DNA of 64,000 bases from Prevotella sp. P5-92 (GCF_002251245.1 NZ_NPJG01000098.1:1-64000); one strand, 5' to 3'. Shown: positions 37,828 to 47,766, counted from the stretch's first letter. The notes: generated by a model from the letters alone, not told the origin. Program-made: numbers and translations.

Positions 37828-37930
37828 AACCACCCCCAAAAACGAAACAATAATAGGGATGCGACTGTGAAAGTAAAAACGCCGCATGTGACTACAGAAA
37901 ATAATAATATAGCGCTCGTCAAAATAATCA

Positions 37931-38014
37931 CGGAACAGGGGACAGGTCAGTGTACCGCTTTTGAGGTTATATTTTTGTCTTTTCCTGCGGGAAAGTGACC
38001 TGTCCCCTGTCCCG
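37931..38014. repeat. 19-bp inverted repeat upstream of the IS4 element
   Basis: The left arm at 37931-37949 (core GGGGACAGGTCA) and right arm at 37996-38014 (TGACCTGTCCCC) match over 19 bases with one mismatch, loop 46 bases. No target duplication is evident. It may be a hairpin or remnant of a small element. Confidence 0.7.
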
Positions 38015-38050
38015 ACAATATGTCTTATATCACCTGCTTTTTACAAAATA

Positions 38051-39371
38051 TCACTGCTGTCCCGTTTAGAAATCATCGTTGCCAAAAAGGCTCGGATATA
38101 GCTCTTCGTCACTCTTATCTTTTGGGACAGTTTTGTTAAACAATTCATTTAATGGGGTCTTATCCGTAAGGAATAAACCGACGTTTTTTGAGATAGTATG
38201 TAATGATTGATCTATATGCATTACCTTTTTTGCATAAGCCAAAAGCAGATATGTGCATATGGCAATCCAAATTTGCATGTATATGGCATTCTCGGAAGTA
38301 CCATAGAATGATTTTATATGAAGATGCTGCTTGATACATTTGAAGAAAAGCTCAACATTCCATCTTTCTCTATATAATTCAGATATGGTTAGAGCTTCAT
38401 ATTCCATGTTGTTTGTGAGAAACCTATACATGTTGTTAGTTGCATAATCTTCATACGTAACCATTCTGATTTCTTCTGGATACCATTTGGATGTTCGTTG
38501 TCCTGTGAGTTTGATATGCTCATCAGAAATTACGCCTGTGCTTTTGTCGACTTGGGCATTCGACATAACCTCAAAAATCATGTTGTCTTTTGCCCTGGTA
38601 ACAAAGAATGCGTTCTTCTTATTTATTAATTTAAAAAGTCTGTTGAAATCCACATATCCCTTGTCCATCAGGTAGATAGCTCCGGGTTCTATATATAAAT
38701 TATCAAGAGCCTTCATGTCATTTACTGATGCAGGAGTCAAATATACGGAGATTGGCAGATTGCCTCTCAAATCTACAAGAGTATGCATTTTTATACCACC
38801 CTTGTTCTTGCGGAATTTAGCCCATGGACATAATTTGAGACATAGACTAATGGTACTGCTATCAAAAGCATACACCATATTATCGAGGTCTAATCGGAAG
38901 TTGTCCTGAGCATAAAGTGGACGTACTTTTTTTAATAGAATATCAGCAAAATCTTTATAGATACGCCAGTCTCGTTTCTAGTTTGCCTTAGCCAATGTGT
39001 TACGAGGTACAGCATAACTAATACCGCAATGATATAGCTTACTGGATAGTGCAGACAGGCAATTTTCTATATCCCGAAGACTGTCACGGCCTGTTAATTG
39101 GGCATAGCTCATGACTAAGAACTGATCTTTACAAGAGAAGTTCCTTGATCGATAGTTTCCCTTATAGCGGTCAACACATGCCTTGAAATCACGTTCTGGA
39201 ATCAGTGACATTATCTGAGAGAATATGGTTTTACCTTTGTTCATTGCACACGTCATTTATTAACGAGTGCAAAAATACAAAATCAAATCGAATACACAAA
39301 ATATTGCTCGTAAAACGTTGACTATTAGTTAATTATTTCAAAATCTTCTGACCTTAACGGGACAGCAGTGA
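38051..39371 (-). mobile_element. IS4-family insertion sequence, 1321 bp
   Basis: The ends are inverted repeats TCACTGCTGTCCCGTT (left at 38051, right ending at 39371). They are flanked by the direct repeat CAAAATA (38044-38050 and 39372-39378), giving a 7- or 8-bp target duplication. It contains one transposase gene on the minus strand, broken by a stop codon. The close ends and intact repeats suggest recent insertion. Confidence 0.88.
38066..39256 (-). pseudogene. IS4-family transposase with in-frame nonsense codon
   Basis: The frame runs from 39256 to 38066 in one phase but has a TAG (plus-strand 38978-38980) after 92 codons (TLAKAN, stop, KRDWRIYKDFA). The C-terminal part has IS4 DDE features: a first D in VYAFDSSTISLC, the YVDFNRLFKL region and the YREK-like signature YRERWNVELFFKCIKQH. 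Apart from this stop the protein of about 396 aa looks complete. It is a single nonsense mutation, or a sequencing error. Confidence 0.88.
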
Positions 39372-39390
39372 CAAAATATTGTTAAACATG

Positions 39391-39420
39391 TTTGATTATA
39401 AGACATTTATTGTATATTTG
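39391..39420 (+). promoter_or_regulatory. Promoter of the broken DUF4143-type ATPase gene
   Basis: TTTG at 39391-39394 and TATATTTG at 39413-39420 (18-base spacing) precede the ATG at 39449. The promoter survives although the gene is deleted. Confidence 0.65.
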
Positions 39421-39448
39421 CAGAAAATAAATAACAGAGGGTATAATC

Positions 39449-40257
39449 ATGAGATATTTAAATAGAATCATTGGTCAAAATTCATAGAGACTAATTCATA
39501 TATGAAGGCCCGAACCATTCTGTCAGATTTGCGTGTCGCATTCATTGATGATTTTTCAAAATATGCAGGCAGAATGGATCCTGACTTGCTGAGACATACC
39601 CTGATAAGTGTGGCAAGGCAAAGCGGGACAAAGTTCGTGTTCAGTATGGTTGACGGTAGTTATCGTACGGAGCAAGTGAAGAAGGCACTTACTTATCTCA
39701 GGGATGCCGGATTGAGTATCCCTGTCATTCATACCGCATCAAACGGCATTCCATTAGGTGCTGAAACAAACAGCAAGTTTGTCAAATATATAATGATAGA
39801 CAATGCACTGATGTTGGATTTCCTTGGCATTAGTGACAATACCCAAGAAATAGACAAGGCTATTCTGACAGATACTGTGCCTAACCTTGTTGACAAGGGC
39901 AGCATTGCCGAGATGATGGCAGGATTGGAAATACTGAAATATATGTCACCGTATGAGCGGCATGACTTATATTATTGGCAGGATACAAACAAGGGTAATG
40001 CGGCCGAGGTGGATTATGTGGTGGCAAAGAGCGGTCATGTGGTTCCTGTGGAGGTAAAGTCGGGAGTAAAAGGTTCAATGAAAAGCCTTTATGAATTGCT
40101 GTCCAAACCACAGAAGGACATTCCTTATGCCATACGTTGCTCATTAGAGAATTTTGGCTCGTTCGTTAGTCCTATAGGCAAGCCAATCTCTATATGTCCC
40201 CTATATGCCATCTCCAATATCATCTCCAAAACTCTCACTTCTAACCCAATTGCGTAG
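39449..40257 (+). pseudogene. DUF4143-type ATPase, AAA domain deleted
   Basis: The start (ATG 39449, MRYLNRIIGQNS) reads like the beginning of ATPases of this family but stops after 12 codons. In another phase, from about 39502, 250 codons encode the C-terminal half. This includes the DUF4143-type winged-helix/nuclease-like region with AAEVDYVVAKSGHVVPVEVK (D...E-x-K). Walker A and B are missing, so an internal deletion removed the AAA domain. The C-terminal part alone is open to its stop at 40255-40257. Confidence 0.75.
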
Positions 40258-40368
40258 GTTCACAACAGAATAGACCCCTGTCCCGGTCCTATAATTTTTC
40301 TTCTCATAACTCTGTATTTTAGATGGATAGATAGGAATTCCTGTCGATTCGCGGCTGCAAAGTAACAC

Positions 40369-40484
40369 TTTTTTCCACGAACTTCCAAGTAAAATCCACA
40401 ATTTTTTCCACGAACTTTCAAGCATTATCTACAATTTTTTCCACGAACTTCCAAGCAATATCTACAATTTTTTCCACGAACTTT
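40369..40484. repeat. 33-bp tandem repeat, 3.5 copies
   Basis: Units start at 40369, 40402 and 40435, with a partial unit at 40468. Each begins TTTTTTCCACGAACTT. A length of 33 bases keeps reading phase, but no gene is evident here. The rest of 40258-40596 holds only this array and the following hairpin. Confidence 0.9.
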
Positions 40485-40511
40485 CTTTGTTTCTTCTCTC
40501 CATATGCAAGT

Positions 40512-40557
40512 TTTTTGTACTAAATCTCACTTTTTTTCATGCGATTTAGTACAAAAA
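40512..40557 (-). terminator. Hairpin downstream of the DUF234-type ATPase gene
   Basis: TTTTTGTACTAAATC at 40512-40526 pairs perfectly with GATTTAGTACAAAAA at 40543-40557 (15 bp). On the minus strand it lies about 40 bases after the ATPase stop, with T-rich arms, and could terminate it. The same hairpin with flanking bases recurs at 42109-42153 upstream of the gene. Confidence 0.65.
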
Positions 40558-40596
40558 GGTGGCATAAATGAGATTGGCGGCGTAACCAAATAACTG

Positions 40597-42051
40597 TTAC
40601 TTGAACAGGTCTTCCATTGTCACTTCATTGCCCACGATGCCATTGTGAATGCCGTTTGCCACTCCAAACGTGGTGACAAAGGTGGAGACCAATGACTTGC
40701 GGGTCTTGGTCTTCTCTCTGAATATCTGAATGCGATGGCGCACCTTTTTCTCATATTCGCTGGTGATTATGTATTCTTCGGTACTGAATTTCATTTCACA
40801 CAAATTGATTACTTGGTCGCCCCTGTCTATTACAAGGTCTATCTGGGCTCCTTCTTCGCCATCGGAGGATTGTGGACGAGGGACGTATCTCCATGATGAG
40901 GCACTTGTGGATATGCCGTCGATGCCTAACTTGCGACGAATTTGGGGAAGATGGGTAAGGCACACTAACTCAAAGGTTGTTCCCTGCCATGATGCCACAG
41001 AACGGGAATTGTAGTTGTGAAGCCACCATTCCTCGTCTTTGGTATCTGAGGACTCGATGAATTTCAAGTAAAACAAGGTGTAGAAGTCAACGAGACGATA
41101 GATGGTGCCCTTCGACTTATTGCCAAATTGGGAGTAGGACAGAACGAAATCACATCTTTCGAGATTATTCAATATTGTGGTGAGGCGGGAGCCAGTGATG
41201 CCTGTGGATTTCTGTACTTCTGAATATGTCATCCCTTCCTTGTGATTGTTCAACAGTTTTACTATATCAAGGTATTTTCCTGAGTTGGTGAAAATTGCTG
41301 TGTAAAGTTCGTCAAACTCTATTTTCAGCTCGCTGTTCTTGCGGAAGAACAGATGGTTGATGTTGTTGATTAGAGTCTTGCTGGGGTCTAACAGACTAAG
41401 ATAAAAAGGAATGCCGCCCATTGACATATACAGCTGCAAAATCTGGTATTTGCTCCAGCTGAATCCTCGGCTTTCCAAATATTCTTCGGTTTCCCGTAGA
41501 GTGAATGGTCGAACATATATGTTATTTGTTATACGGGCATGAAGTCCACCTGGATTTTTCACCAGTTTGTCCATCATCCATGATGAAGCCGAACCGCTTG
41601 CCACAAGCACAATATCGTTGCGACGGGCTCCCCATGCATTCCAAAATCCCTCTAATGCCTCTACAAATTCCGACTGTGGGGTGTCAATCCATGGCATCTC
41701 ATCTATGAAGACAACTTTTTTCCTGTCTTCGTCAAGCGACTCAAGATATGTCTCCAAGGCATCGAAGGCGTCAAACCAGTCGCCAAAGACAGGTTGCTTG
41801 GGCATTGCGGCATGCTTTTTCAGAGATTTGGCAAAGGCACGCAATTGTTTTGCCATTGCCTGATTGTTTCTTCCGACAAAGGAAAAATCGTATTCTCCAT
41901 CAAAAAATCTATCTACCAAGAATGTCTTTCCCACTCGGCGTCTGCCATACACTATGACAAACTCCGACCTGTCGGACTCCATGCATCGCCTAAGCTCTGC
42001 CATTTCCATTTCTCGGCCTATAATCTTTTGTTGCTTCTTGTTTGTTGCCAT
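40597..42051 (-). CDS. ATP-binding protein, archaeal-ATPase/DUF234 type
   Basis: The 484-aa protein has an N-terminal AAA/STAND-like ATPase. Walker A is YGRRRVGKTFLVDRF (about residue 36) and Walker B is KKVVFIDEMPWID. The winged-helix region (GMTYSEVQKSTGITGSRLTT) follows. The C-terminal part is PD-(D/E)XK-like (GAQIDLVIDRGDQVINLCEMKF; D...E-x-K). Such genes are abundant and variable in Bacteroidota and archaea; their role is unknown. It lies between two copies of the same hairpin sequence, and a 3-prime scar of a sister gene lies upstream. Confidence 0.85.
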   Translation of the reverse strand: MATNKKQQKIIGREMEMAELRRCMESDRSEFVIVYGRRRVGKTFLVDRFFDGEYDFSFVGRNNQAMAKQLRAFAKSLKKHAAMPKQPVFGDWFDAFDALETYLESLDEDRKKVVFIDEMPWIDTPQSEFVEALEGFWNAWGARRNDIVLVASGSASSWMMDKLVKNPGGLHARITNNIYVRPFTLRETEEYLESRGFSWSKYQILQLYMSMGGIPFYLSLLDPSKTLINNINHLFFRKNSELKIEFDELYTAIFTNSGKYLDIVKLLNNHKEGMTYSEVQKSTGITGSRLTTILNNLERCDFVLSYSQFGNKSKGTIYRLVDFYTLFYLKFIESSDTKDEEWWLHNYNSRSVASWQGTTFELVCLTHLPQIRRKLGIDGISTSASSWRYVPRPQSSDGEEGAQIDLVIDRGDQVINLCEMKFSTEEYIITSEYEKKVRHRIQIFREKTKTRKSLVSTFVTTFGVANGIHNGIVGNEVTMEDLFK

Positions 42052-42108
42052 AATCGCTCATTCTTAAATTCTGTGCAAATATAGGAAGAAAAGCCGAAAT
42101 ATGCAAGC

Positions 42109-42153
42109 TTTTTGTACTAAATCTCACTTTTTTCATGCGATTTAGTACAAAAA
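42109..42153 (-). promoter_or_regulatory. Second copy of the 15-bp-stem hairpin
   Basis: TTTTTGTACTAAATC at 42109-42123 and GATTTAGTACAAAAA at 42139-42153 repeat the hairpin at 40512-40557, including the following GGTGGCATAAATG. It is the downstream hairpin of a lost sister gene whose 3-prime scar follows. Confidence 0.7.
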
Positions 42154-42192
42154 GGTGGCATAAATGGGATTGGCGATGGAACCAAAAAACTG

Positions 42193-42243
42193 TTATTTGA
42201 AAAGATCGTCTATTGTCAGGCGGCCTTGAATGGAAGACAGATA
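42193..42243 (-). pseudogene. 3-prime scar of a sister ATPase gene
   Basis: The minus strand ends ...GRLTIDDLFK, stop, with the same upstream bases as the scar at 33568-33618. Both scars lose homology at the same point, next to GGAAGACAGAT. Confidence 0.65.
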
Positions 42244-42271
42244 TGAATCACAATACTTCATATACTCAGGT

Positions 42272-42340
42272 TGACTTAGACTAGAAAAAGTTGTCACTTT
42301 AGGAGGCAAAAGAAGTGACAACTTTTTCTAGTCTAAGTCA
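42272..42340. repeat. Perfect 28-bp inverted repeat with 13-base loop
   Basis: Arms at 42272-42299 and 42313-42340 are perfect reverse complements (start TGACTTAGACTAGAAAAAG). There is no T-run and no gene nearby within 230 bases. It may be two abutting IS ends or a tiny palindromic element. Confidence 0.9.
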
Positions 42341-42498
42341 CACAAGTCGGTATGTAAAATCGTTTCCACATGAAGGTATCATCTAAAAAGTGGGAATGAG
42401 CAGAATTAAAACAAAAATATCATGGTTACTGCTCAATACTTGTAGAAAACGTTTGGAATTGAAAAAGAATGTTAATTGTCATACATTCGTGCAGCTAT

Positions 42499-42533
42499 TT
42501 GTTGAAATTATGAAAGATAATTACTATATTTGC
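42499..42533 (+). promoter_or_regulatory. Promoter-like boxes of the kinase-LRR gene
   Basis: TTTG at 42499-42502 and TATATTTG at 42526-42533 (23-base spacing) precede the ATG at 42573 by 39 bases. Confidence 0.55.
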
Positions 42534-42572
42534 AGAATAGCAATATTCTAAGCCAAGAAAGAGAAGATTATT

Positions 42573-44177
42573 ATGCAACAAGATAGCTCGGAATTCATTT
42601 CATCCGGAAATCCCGAAGACCGTTCTTGGACCATCAACACCACCTATTACCAACTTTACAAAAAAGTTGAACACGGCAAGGTGATGATGGTCAAAACCCT
42701 TCGTCGCGAATATCTATCTGACAAGCAGATGCGCAACGCACTGGAAAAAGAATACTACATAGGGCGCGAGGTGTCTGCCACGACTCCCTTCGTGGTGCGA
42801 TACCTCGACTGCTACACTGATGCAGAGGAAGTCAGCCTGACGATGGACTTTGTGGATGGCGACACTCTAGACCGGTTTCTCGTCACACATCCAAGCTATT
42901 TCGCCGACAAGGCAAACCTCCGCCGCTTCCTCAGGCAGCTGCTCGAAGGCTTGCTGGCCATTCATCAGCATAAGGCCATTCATCTCGATCTCAAGCCTTC
43001 AAACATCATGATGACTCACGTCAACAAAGACGTCTGTATCATCGACCTCGGCTTTTGTTATGCCGACACTTGGCCAAACCAGATAGGGACGACCAAGGAC
43101 TTTGCCGCACCAGAGATGCTCGACGGCACATACGACATAGACGCTCGTACCGACATCTATTCCGTAGGAAAGATCCTGCTGTATATTGAGTTGCAACTGC
43201 AACAACACGACAGCACCTATCGTCTGCCAAAGGATATCCTCCATGTGTGTGAGCTATGCGTAAGACTAAGGAAGTCAGAACGTTGGGGCTCGGTGGAAAA
43301 AGTGCTGGATTATCTCAACAACATCACTCGCCGTCTCTCCTTTTGGCGCCGTGCAGCCATCGCAGCCTCGTCGATACTCGTCGTCCTCGTTGGCTTGTTG
43401 TCTTTAAGCAAACTAAACGACAAACCCGCAGAATTTGTTGACGAGAATAGCATAGTCTATCAGGTGGTGTCTGAAGACTCCGCCACATGCCGCATCATCG
43501 GCAGCGACTCAACGCAGTTTTTCCGCCACATTTACATCCGTTCAAACGTGTTCCACAACAACAAGACATATACCGTGGTGGCCATTGCCGACAGCGCTTT
43601 TCAGAACAATAAACTCGAAACGCTGAGTCTGCCGCAAAGTCTTGAGCTGATAGGCAAGAACGCCTTTATCAGATGTCATCAGTTGGAGTTTGTAGATATC
43701 CCCGACCGTGTGAAGACTATTGGTCCTCAGGCATTCTGGCATTGCCAAAAGTTGTCGAGCCTGCGTCTGCCAGCCGGCATCAAGGAGATACCTCAAGGGG
43801 CATTCTGTTTTGCAAAGATGAAGGAAGTGGTAGTGCCCGAAGGAGTGACGTCGATAGGGTGCGACGCCTTTGCTGGCAACGAGCATCTTGAGACAGTGAG
43901 ACTGCCCGAGACGTTGAGTTCCATAGAACGTGGCGTCTTCTGGAAATGTAGCGCGCTGAAGAGCATCACCCTGCCGGCAAAAGTGCATGAGATAGGAGTG
44001 CTCGCCTTCTACGACTGCACTTCGCTCACCGACATCTACAACCACTCGCCTCAGCCGCAAAACGTAAGCAAGATATTCAGTCCTGAAATGAAAGTCACCG
44101 TCCACGTGCCCAAGGGCAGTGCCGAGCTCTATCGTGAGGCTTACGTATGGAAGGAAATGAACATCGTCGAGATGTAG
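42573..44177 (+). CDS. Membrane protein kinase fused to BspA-type leucine-rich repeats
   Basis: The 534-aa protein has three parts. Residues about 20-255 form a Hanks-type kinase: the beta-3 lysine lies in KVMMVKTLR, the catalytic loop is HLDLKPSN (non-RD), DFG is replaced by DLG (IIDLGFC), and APEM closes the activation loop. The glycine-rich loop is poorly conserved. One hydrophobic helix follows at about 262-283 (AAIAASSILVVLVGLLSL). The C-terminal 240 residues are BspA/LRR_5 repeats (SLPQSLELIGKNAF, LPAGIKEIPQGAFCFA). Topology is predicted as kinase inside, LRR outside. It probably senses an envelope ligand; partner unknown. Confidence 0.78.
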   Translation: MQQDSSEFISSGNPEDRSWTINTTYYQLYKKVEHGKVMMVKTLRREYLSDKQMRNALEKEYYIGREVSATTPFVVRYLDCYTDAEEVSLTMDFVDGDTLDRFLVTHPSYFADKANLRRFLRQLLEGLLAIHQHKAIHLDLKPSNIMMTHVNKDVCIIDLGFCYADTWPNQIGTTKDFAAPEMLDGTYDIDARTDIYSVGKILLYIELQLQQHDSTYRLPKDILHVCELCVRLRKSERWGSVEKVLDYLNNITRRLSFWRRAAIAASSILVVLVGLLSLSKLNDKPAEFVDENSIVYQVVSEDSATCRIIGSDSTQFFRHIYIRSNVFHNNKTYTVVAIADSAFQNNKLETLSLPQSLELIGKNAFIRCHQLEFVDIPDRVKTIGPQAFWHCQKLSSLRLPAGIKEIPQGAFCFAKMKEVVVPEGVTSIGCDAFAGNEHLETVRLPETLSSIERGVFWKCSALKSITLPAKVHEIGVLAFYDCTSLTDIYNHSPQPQNVSKIFSPEMKVTVHVPKGSAELYREAYVWKEMNIVEM

Positions 44178-44367
44178 CATCACAATAAAGCTCTCTATGA
44201 ACTCTAAATGCCTTGGCATTAAACTCAAAACAACATCCGTAAATCTCTTAAACTCTTAATCTCTATGGTTTAAACAAATGGCGGATGTGTGCTTTGATTT
44301 TTGGGGGATTTCTGAATAATTTGGTGTTTTGATAATGAAATCAAATAAGTAAATAATATGCAAAATG

Positions 44368-44399
44368 TTTGGAAGATTAAGAGAAAGTTCGTATATTTG
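44368..44399 (+). promoter_or_regulatory. Promoter of the SprT-like gene
   Basis: TTTG at 44368-44371 and TATATTTG at 44392-44399, with a 20-base spacing, match the Bacteroidota consensus, 21 bases before the ATG at 44421. Confidence 0.75.
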
Positions 44400-44420
44400 C
44401 AGCCGAGTATTTCGTAACAG

Positions 44421-45107
44421 ATGAAAGCAACAGTTGAATACATAGAAAAGAAATTTGAGGAGTTTAACCGACAGATGTTTGCCGGGAAACTCCCCAAACT
44501 TCCCATTGAGCTAAGCAATGCCAAGACCTTCCTCGGACAGTGTGCGTTCAAAAAGCGTTTGACAGTTTTCGGGAAGGTGAAGCTCTATGACTTCCGCATG
44601 CGAATAAGCACCCGCTTCGACTTGACTGAACGGGAGATAGAAGATACGATAATCCACGAGATGATACATTATTACATAGGTGTCAACAACCTGAAGGACA
44701 CCTCTGCCCACGGCCAGCTGTTTCGGCAGATGATGAACTCCATCAACGAGAGATACGGCAGGAGTCTGACCATTTCCCACAAGATAACAAAGCAACAAAA
44801 AGAGGAGGCGCACGACACACGGCAACGCTGGCATGTGGTGGCGGTGATCGACTTCAAAAATGGGAAGACTGGAATAAAGGTTCTGCCACGGATAGTGCAA
44901 CGAATACTCAATTACTATAATAAGGTGGGCGCAGTAAGTGAAGTTGCCGCGATAAGGCTGTATATGAGCAACGACATTTTCTTCAACCGCTATCCTAACT
45001 CTGGAGCACTCACCGCCACCTTCGTTGAACGGGAAACGGCAATGAGCCATCTGGCGGATGCCGAAAAGCTGCAGTGCGACGGAAAGAGAATAATAAGAAC
45101 AAAATGA
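44421..45107 (+). CDS. SprT-like zinc metalloprotease domain protein
   Basis: The 228-aa protein has the SprT-like core: EEFNRQMFAGKLPKLPIEL near the N-terminus and the zinc-binding HEMIHYYIGVNN (HExxH, about residue 82). A third zinc-ligand histidine lies in DTSAHGQLFRQMM. SprT/Spartan relatives act on DNA-protein crosslinks or as cytosolic proteases; the bacterial role is unclear. The C-terminal 100 residues are unassigned. It is followed 29 bases later by the pyrophosphatase gene. Confidence 0.8.
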   Translation: MKATVEYIEKKFEEFNRQMFAGKLPKLPIELSNAKTFLGQCAFKKRLTVFGKVKLYDFRMRISTRFDLTEREIEDTIIHEMIHYYIGVNNLKDTSAHGQLFRQMMNSINERYGRSLTISHKITKQQKEEAHDTRQRWHVVAVIDFKNGKTGIKVLPRIVQRILNYYNKVGAVSEVAAIRLYMSNDIFFNRYPNSGALTATFVERETAMSHLADAEKLQCDGKRIIRTK

Positions 45108-45136
45108 AGCTAACAAAATAAAAAATCAATTAGTCT

Positions 45137-47338
45137 ATGAAAATTCCTGTAGTATTTTGGCTCGTGCCAATAGCCTCGGTAGTGGCATTGGCAATGGCAT
45201 GGTACTTCTTCCGCCAGATGAGGAAGGAGGACGAGGGCACTCCGCGAATGATAGAGATTGCGGAGTATGTAAGAAAAGGTGCCATGGCTTATCTGCGACA
45301 GCAGTATAAGGTGGTGACCATAGTCTTTATTGTACTGGCAGTAGTGTTTGCATTCATGGCCTATGTGCTGAAGGTACAGAACCCATGGGTGCCGTTTGCC
45401 TTCCTCACCGGAGGTCTTTTCTCTGGCCTCGCAGGATTCTTTGGCATGAAGACCGCCACCTATGCCTCTGCACGCACAGCCAACGCAGCACGCAAGTGCC
45501 TTAATAGCGGACTAAAGGTGGCTTTCCGTTCGGGTGCAGTGATGGGTCTGGTGGTAGTGGGTCTCGGACTTCTCGACATAGCCATCTGGTTTCTGGTACT
45601 CAGCTACTTCTACCAGGGTTCGAGCATGGCTCTCGTCACCATCACCACTACGATGCTCACGTTCGGCATGGGAGCATCCACTCAGGCTCTCTTTGCCCGC
45701 GTAGGCGGCGGTATATACACAAAGGCTGCCGATGTGGGAGCTGACCTTGTGGGAAAGGTTGAGGCAAACATACCTGAGGACGACCCACGCAATCCGGCCA
45801 CGATAGCCGACAACGTGGGCGACAATGTGGGCGACGTGGCAGGCATGGGTGCCGACCTGTATGAGAGCTATTGTGGAAGCATACTCTCCACTGCAGCCCT
45901 CGGCGCAACGGCGTTTGCCATGAATATCGACATGCAGCTCAAGGCTGTGGTGGCTCCAATGATCATAGCATCGGTGGGCATATTCCTCTCGCTCATTGGC
46001 ATCTTCACCGTTCGTACCAAGGAGGACGCCACCATGCGCGACCTGCTGCGTTCGCTCGGACTGGGCACCAACGTCTCGGCATGTCTTATTGCCATCGCCA
46101 CATTCGTCATCCTGTATTTGCTGCAGATAGAGAACTGGCTCGGCGTGTCGTTCTCGGTGGTGAGCGGACTTGTGGCTGGAGTGGTGATAGGACAGGCAAC
46201 AGAGTATTACACCAGTCACAGCTATAGGCCTACACAGAAAATATCTGAGGCCTCGAAGACTGGTCCTGCCACGGTTATCATACAGGGAATAGGTACGGGA
46301 ATGATCTCCACAATGATTCCCGTGGTGACCATCTCGGCAGCCATCATGCTGAGCTATCTCTTTGCCAATGGCTTCGACCTCTCGATGAATGCCGCAAGCA
46401 TATCCATGGGACTCTATGGCATAGGAATAGCAGCCGTAGGCATGCTTTCTACTCTCGGCATCACTCTTGCCACCGACGCCTATGGACCTATCGCCGACAA
46501 TGCCGGAGGCAATGCCGAGATGAGTGAGTTGGGCGAGGAGGTACGCCATCGCACCGACGCCCTTGACGCTCTTGGCAATACTACAGCCGCCACTGGCAAG
46601 GGCTTTGCCATTGGTAGCGCCGCACTCACTGCCCTAGCCCTTCTCGCCTCTTATGTGGAGGAGATAAAGATTGCCATGGTGCGTGCCGTGGAGGAAGGAC
46701 AGTCGTTTGTTGATGCTGCCGGCAATGTGTTTAATCCCGCCACAGCCAACATGCTCGACTATATGAATTACTTCCAAGTGAACCTGATGAATCCGAAGGT
46801 GCTCGTGGGTGCATTCATTGGAGGTATGGCTGCATTCCTCTTCTGCGGACTCACGATGGGTGCCGTAGGACGTGCGGCCCAGTCGATGGTGGAAGAGGTG
46901 CGCCGACAGTTCCGCGAGATAAAGGGCATACTCGAGGGCAAGGGAACACCCGACTACGGCAGGTGCGTGGAGATTAGCACCCGTTCTGCCCAGAAGGAGA
47001 TGATATTCCCAAGTCTTTTGGCCATTGCCATTCCTATAGTTGTAGGCATGCTGCTTGGTGTGGCTGGCGTGATGGGCTTGCTTGTCGGCGGACTGACTGC
47101 CGGCTTCACTCTCGCCGTATTCATGGCTAATGCCGGCGGAGCGTGGGACAATGCAAAGAAGATGGTAGAGGAGGGCAACTTCGGCGGTAAGGGCTCGGAG
47201 TGTCACAAGGCAACGATAGTTGGCGACACCGTGGGCGACCCATTTAAGGATACGAGTGGTCCGTCGCTCAATATCCTCATCAAACTCATGTCGATGGTGA
47301 GCATTGTGATGGCAGGACTCGTCGTCGCCTTCTCATAA
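45137..47338 (+). CDS. hppA: Membrane-bound cation-pumping pyrophosphatase
   Basis: The 733-aa protein has about 16 transmembrane helices and couples pyrophosphate hydrolysis to Na+ and/or H+ export. The catalytic loops are clear: [20 protein letters not shown], then [20 protein letters not shown], and near the C-terminus [19 protein letters not shown] / [14 protein letters not shown]. Near residue 480, [18 protein letters not shown] has alanine in the position that marks K+-dependent enzymes. K+-independent enzymes have lysine there. Na+ versus H+ specificity cannot be decided by eye. Confidence 0.95.
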   Translation: MKIPVVFWLVPIASVVALAMAWYFFRQMRKEDEGTPRMIEIAEYVRKGAMAYLRQQYKVVTIVFIVLAVVFAFMAYVLKVQNPWVPFAFLTGGLFSGLAGFFGMKTATYASARTANAARKCLNSGLKVAFRSGAVMGLVVVGLGLLDIAIWFLVLSYFYQGSSMALVTITTTMLTFGMGASTQALFARVGGGIYTKAADVGADLVGKVEANIPEDDPRNPATIADNVGDNVGDVAGMGADLYESYCGSILSTAALGATAFAMNIDMQLKAVVAPMIIASVGIFLSLIGIFTVRTKEDATMRDLLRSLGLGTNVSACLIAIATFVILYLLQIENWLGVSFSVVSGLVAGVVIGQATEYYTSHSYRPTQKISEASKTGPATVIIQGIGTGMISTMIPVVTISAAIMLSYLFANGFDLSMNAASISMGLYGIGIAAVGMLSTLGITLATDAYGPIADNAGGNAEMSELGEEVRHRTDALDALGNTTAATGKGFAIGSAALTALALLASYVEEIKIAMVRAVEEGQSFVDAAGNVFNPATANMLDYMNYFQVNLMNPKVLVGAFIGGMAAFLFCGLTMGAVGRAAQSMVEEVRRQFREIKGILEGKGTPDYGRCVEISTRSAQKEMIFPSLLAIAIPIVVGMLLGVAGVMGLLVGGLTAGFTLAVFMANAGGAWDNAKKMVEEGNFGGKGSECHKATIVGDTVGDPFKDTSGPSLNILIKLMSMVSIVMAGLVVAFS

Positions 47339-47361
47339 TCTTGTGATATAACAGATCTTAT

Positions 47362-47404
47362 AACGTCGGGTCTGACTCCCAATAAAGGAGTAAGACCCGA
47401 CGTT
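47362..47404. terminator. Strong hairpin after hppA
   Basis: An 18-bp stem with one mismatch pairs AACGTCGGGTCTGACTCC with GGAGTAAGACCCGACGTT around a 7-base loop. No T-run follows. It may be a REP-like element or terminate transcription with help. The core GGGTCTTACTCC is also found at 203-214. Confidence 0.7.
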
Positions 47405-47556
47405 GAAGTATTCGCCTTTTGGGTAAGTGCCCTCAATAGACACACAATTTTATTCAGGATTGGAACAGAACCTATACAAATAAATTCATGATTTCTCTCT
47501 ATATAATTAAGTATGAAAAGTTACAAAATTTCTTCCATATATGCAAGTTTTTTCTA

Positions 47557-47766
47557 ATGTTCACAAGTGGAAAAGCTGTCAGGCGGCATCCCGCCTACAA
47601 AAAGATTCATGACATGATGCTGGACGAAGAAGTCGTGGGTGGTGACGAGACTACAGAGAACATCAATGGAGTACTCAAGTGGCTGTGGACATGGCGGAGT
47701 GAAAGACTGACCTACATGGCTGTACGAAAACTCTGCGTCCTCCGTCGCTTGCGACCTACTCTTTAA
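47557..47766 (+). pseudogene. IS66-family transposase relic
   Basis: About 60 codons read like the DDE entry of IS66 transposases: HPAYKKIHDMMLDEEVVGGD followed by ETTENINGVLKWLWTWRSER and LTYMAV. Nothing else of the transposase remains before the stop. Confidence 0.65.

Noticed and set aside
40201..40425. Minus-strand frame with SSWKK repeats
   Set aside because: It is the translation of the 33-bp tandem repeat; no start signal or family resemblance.
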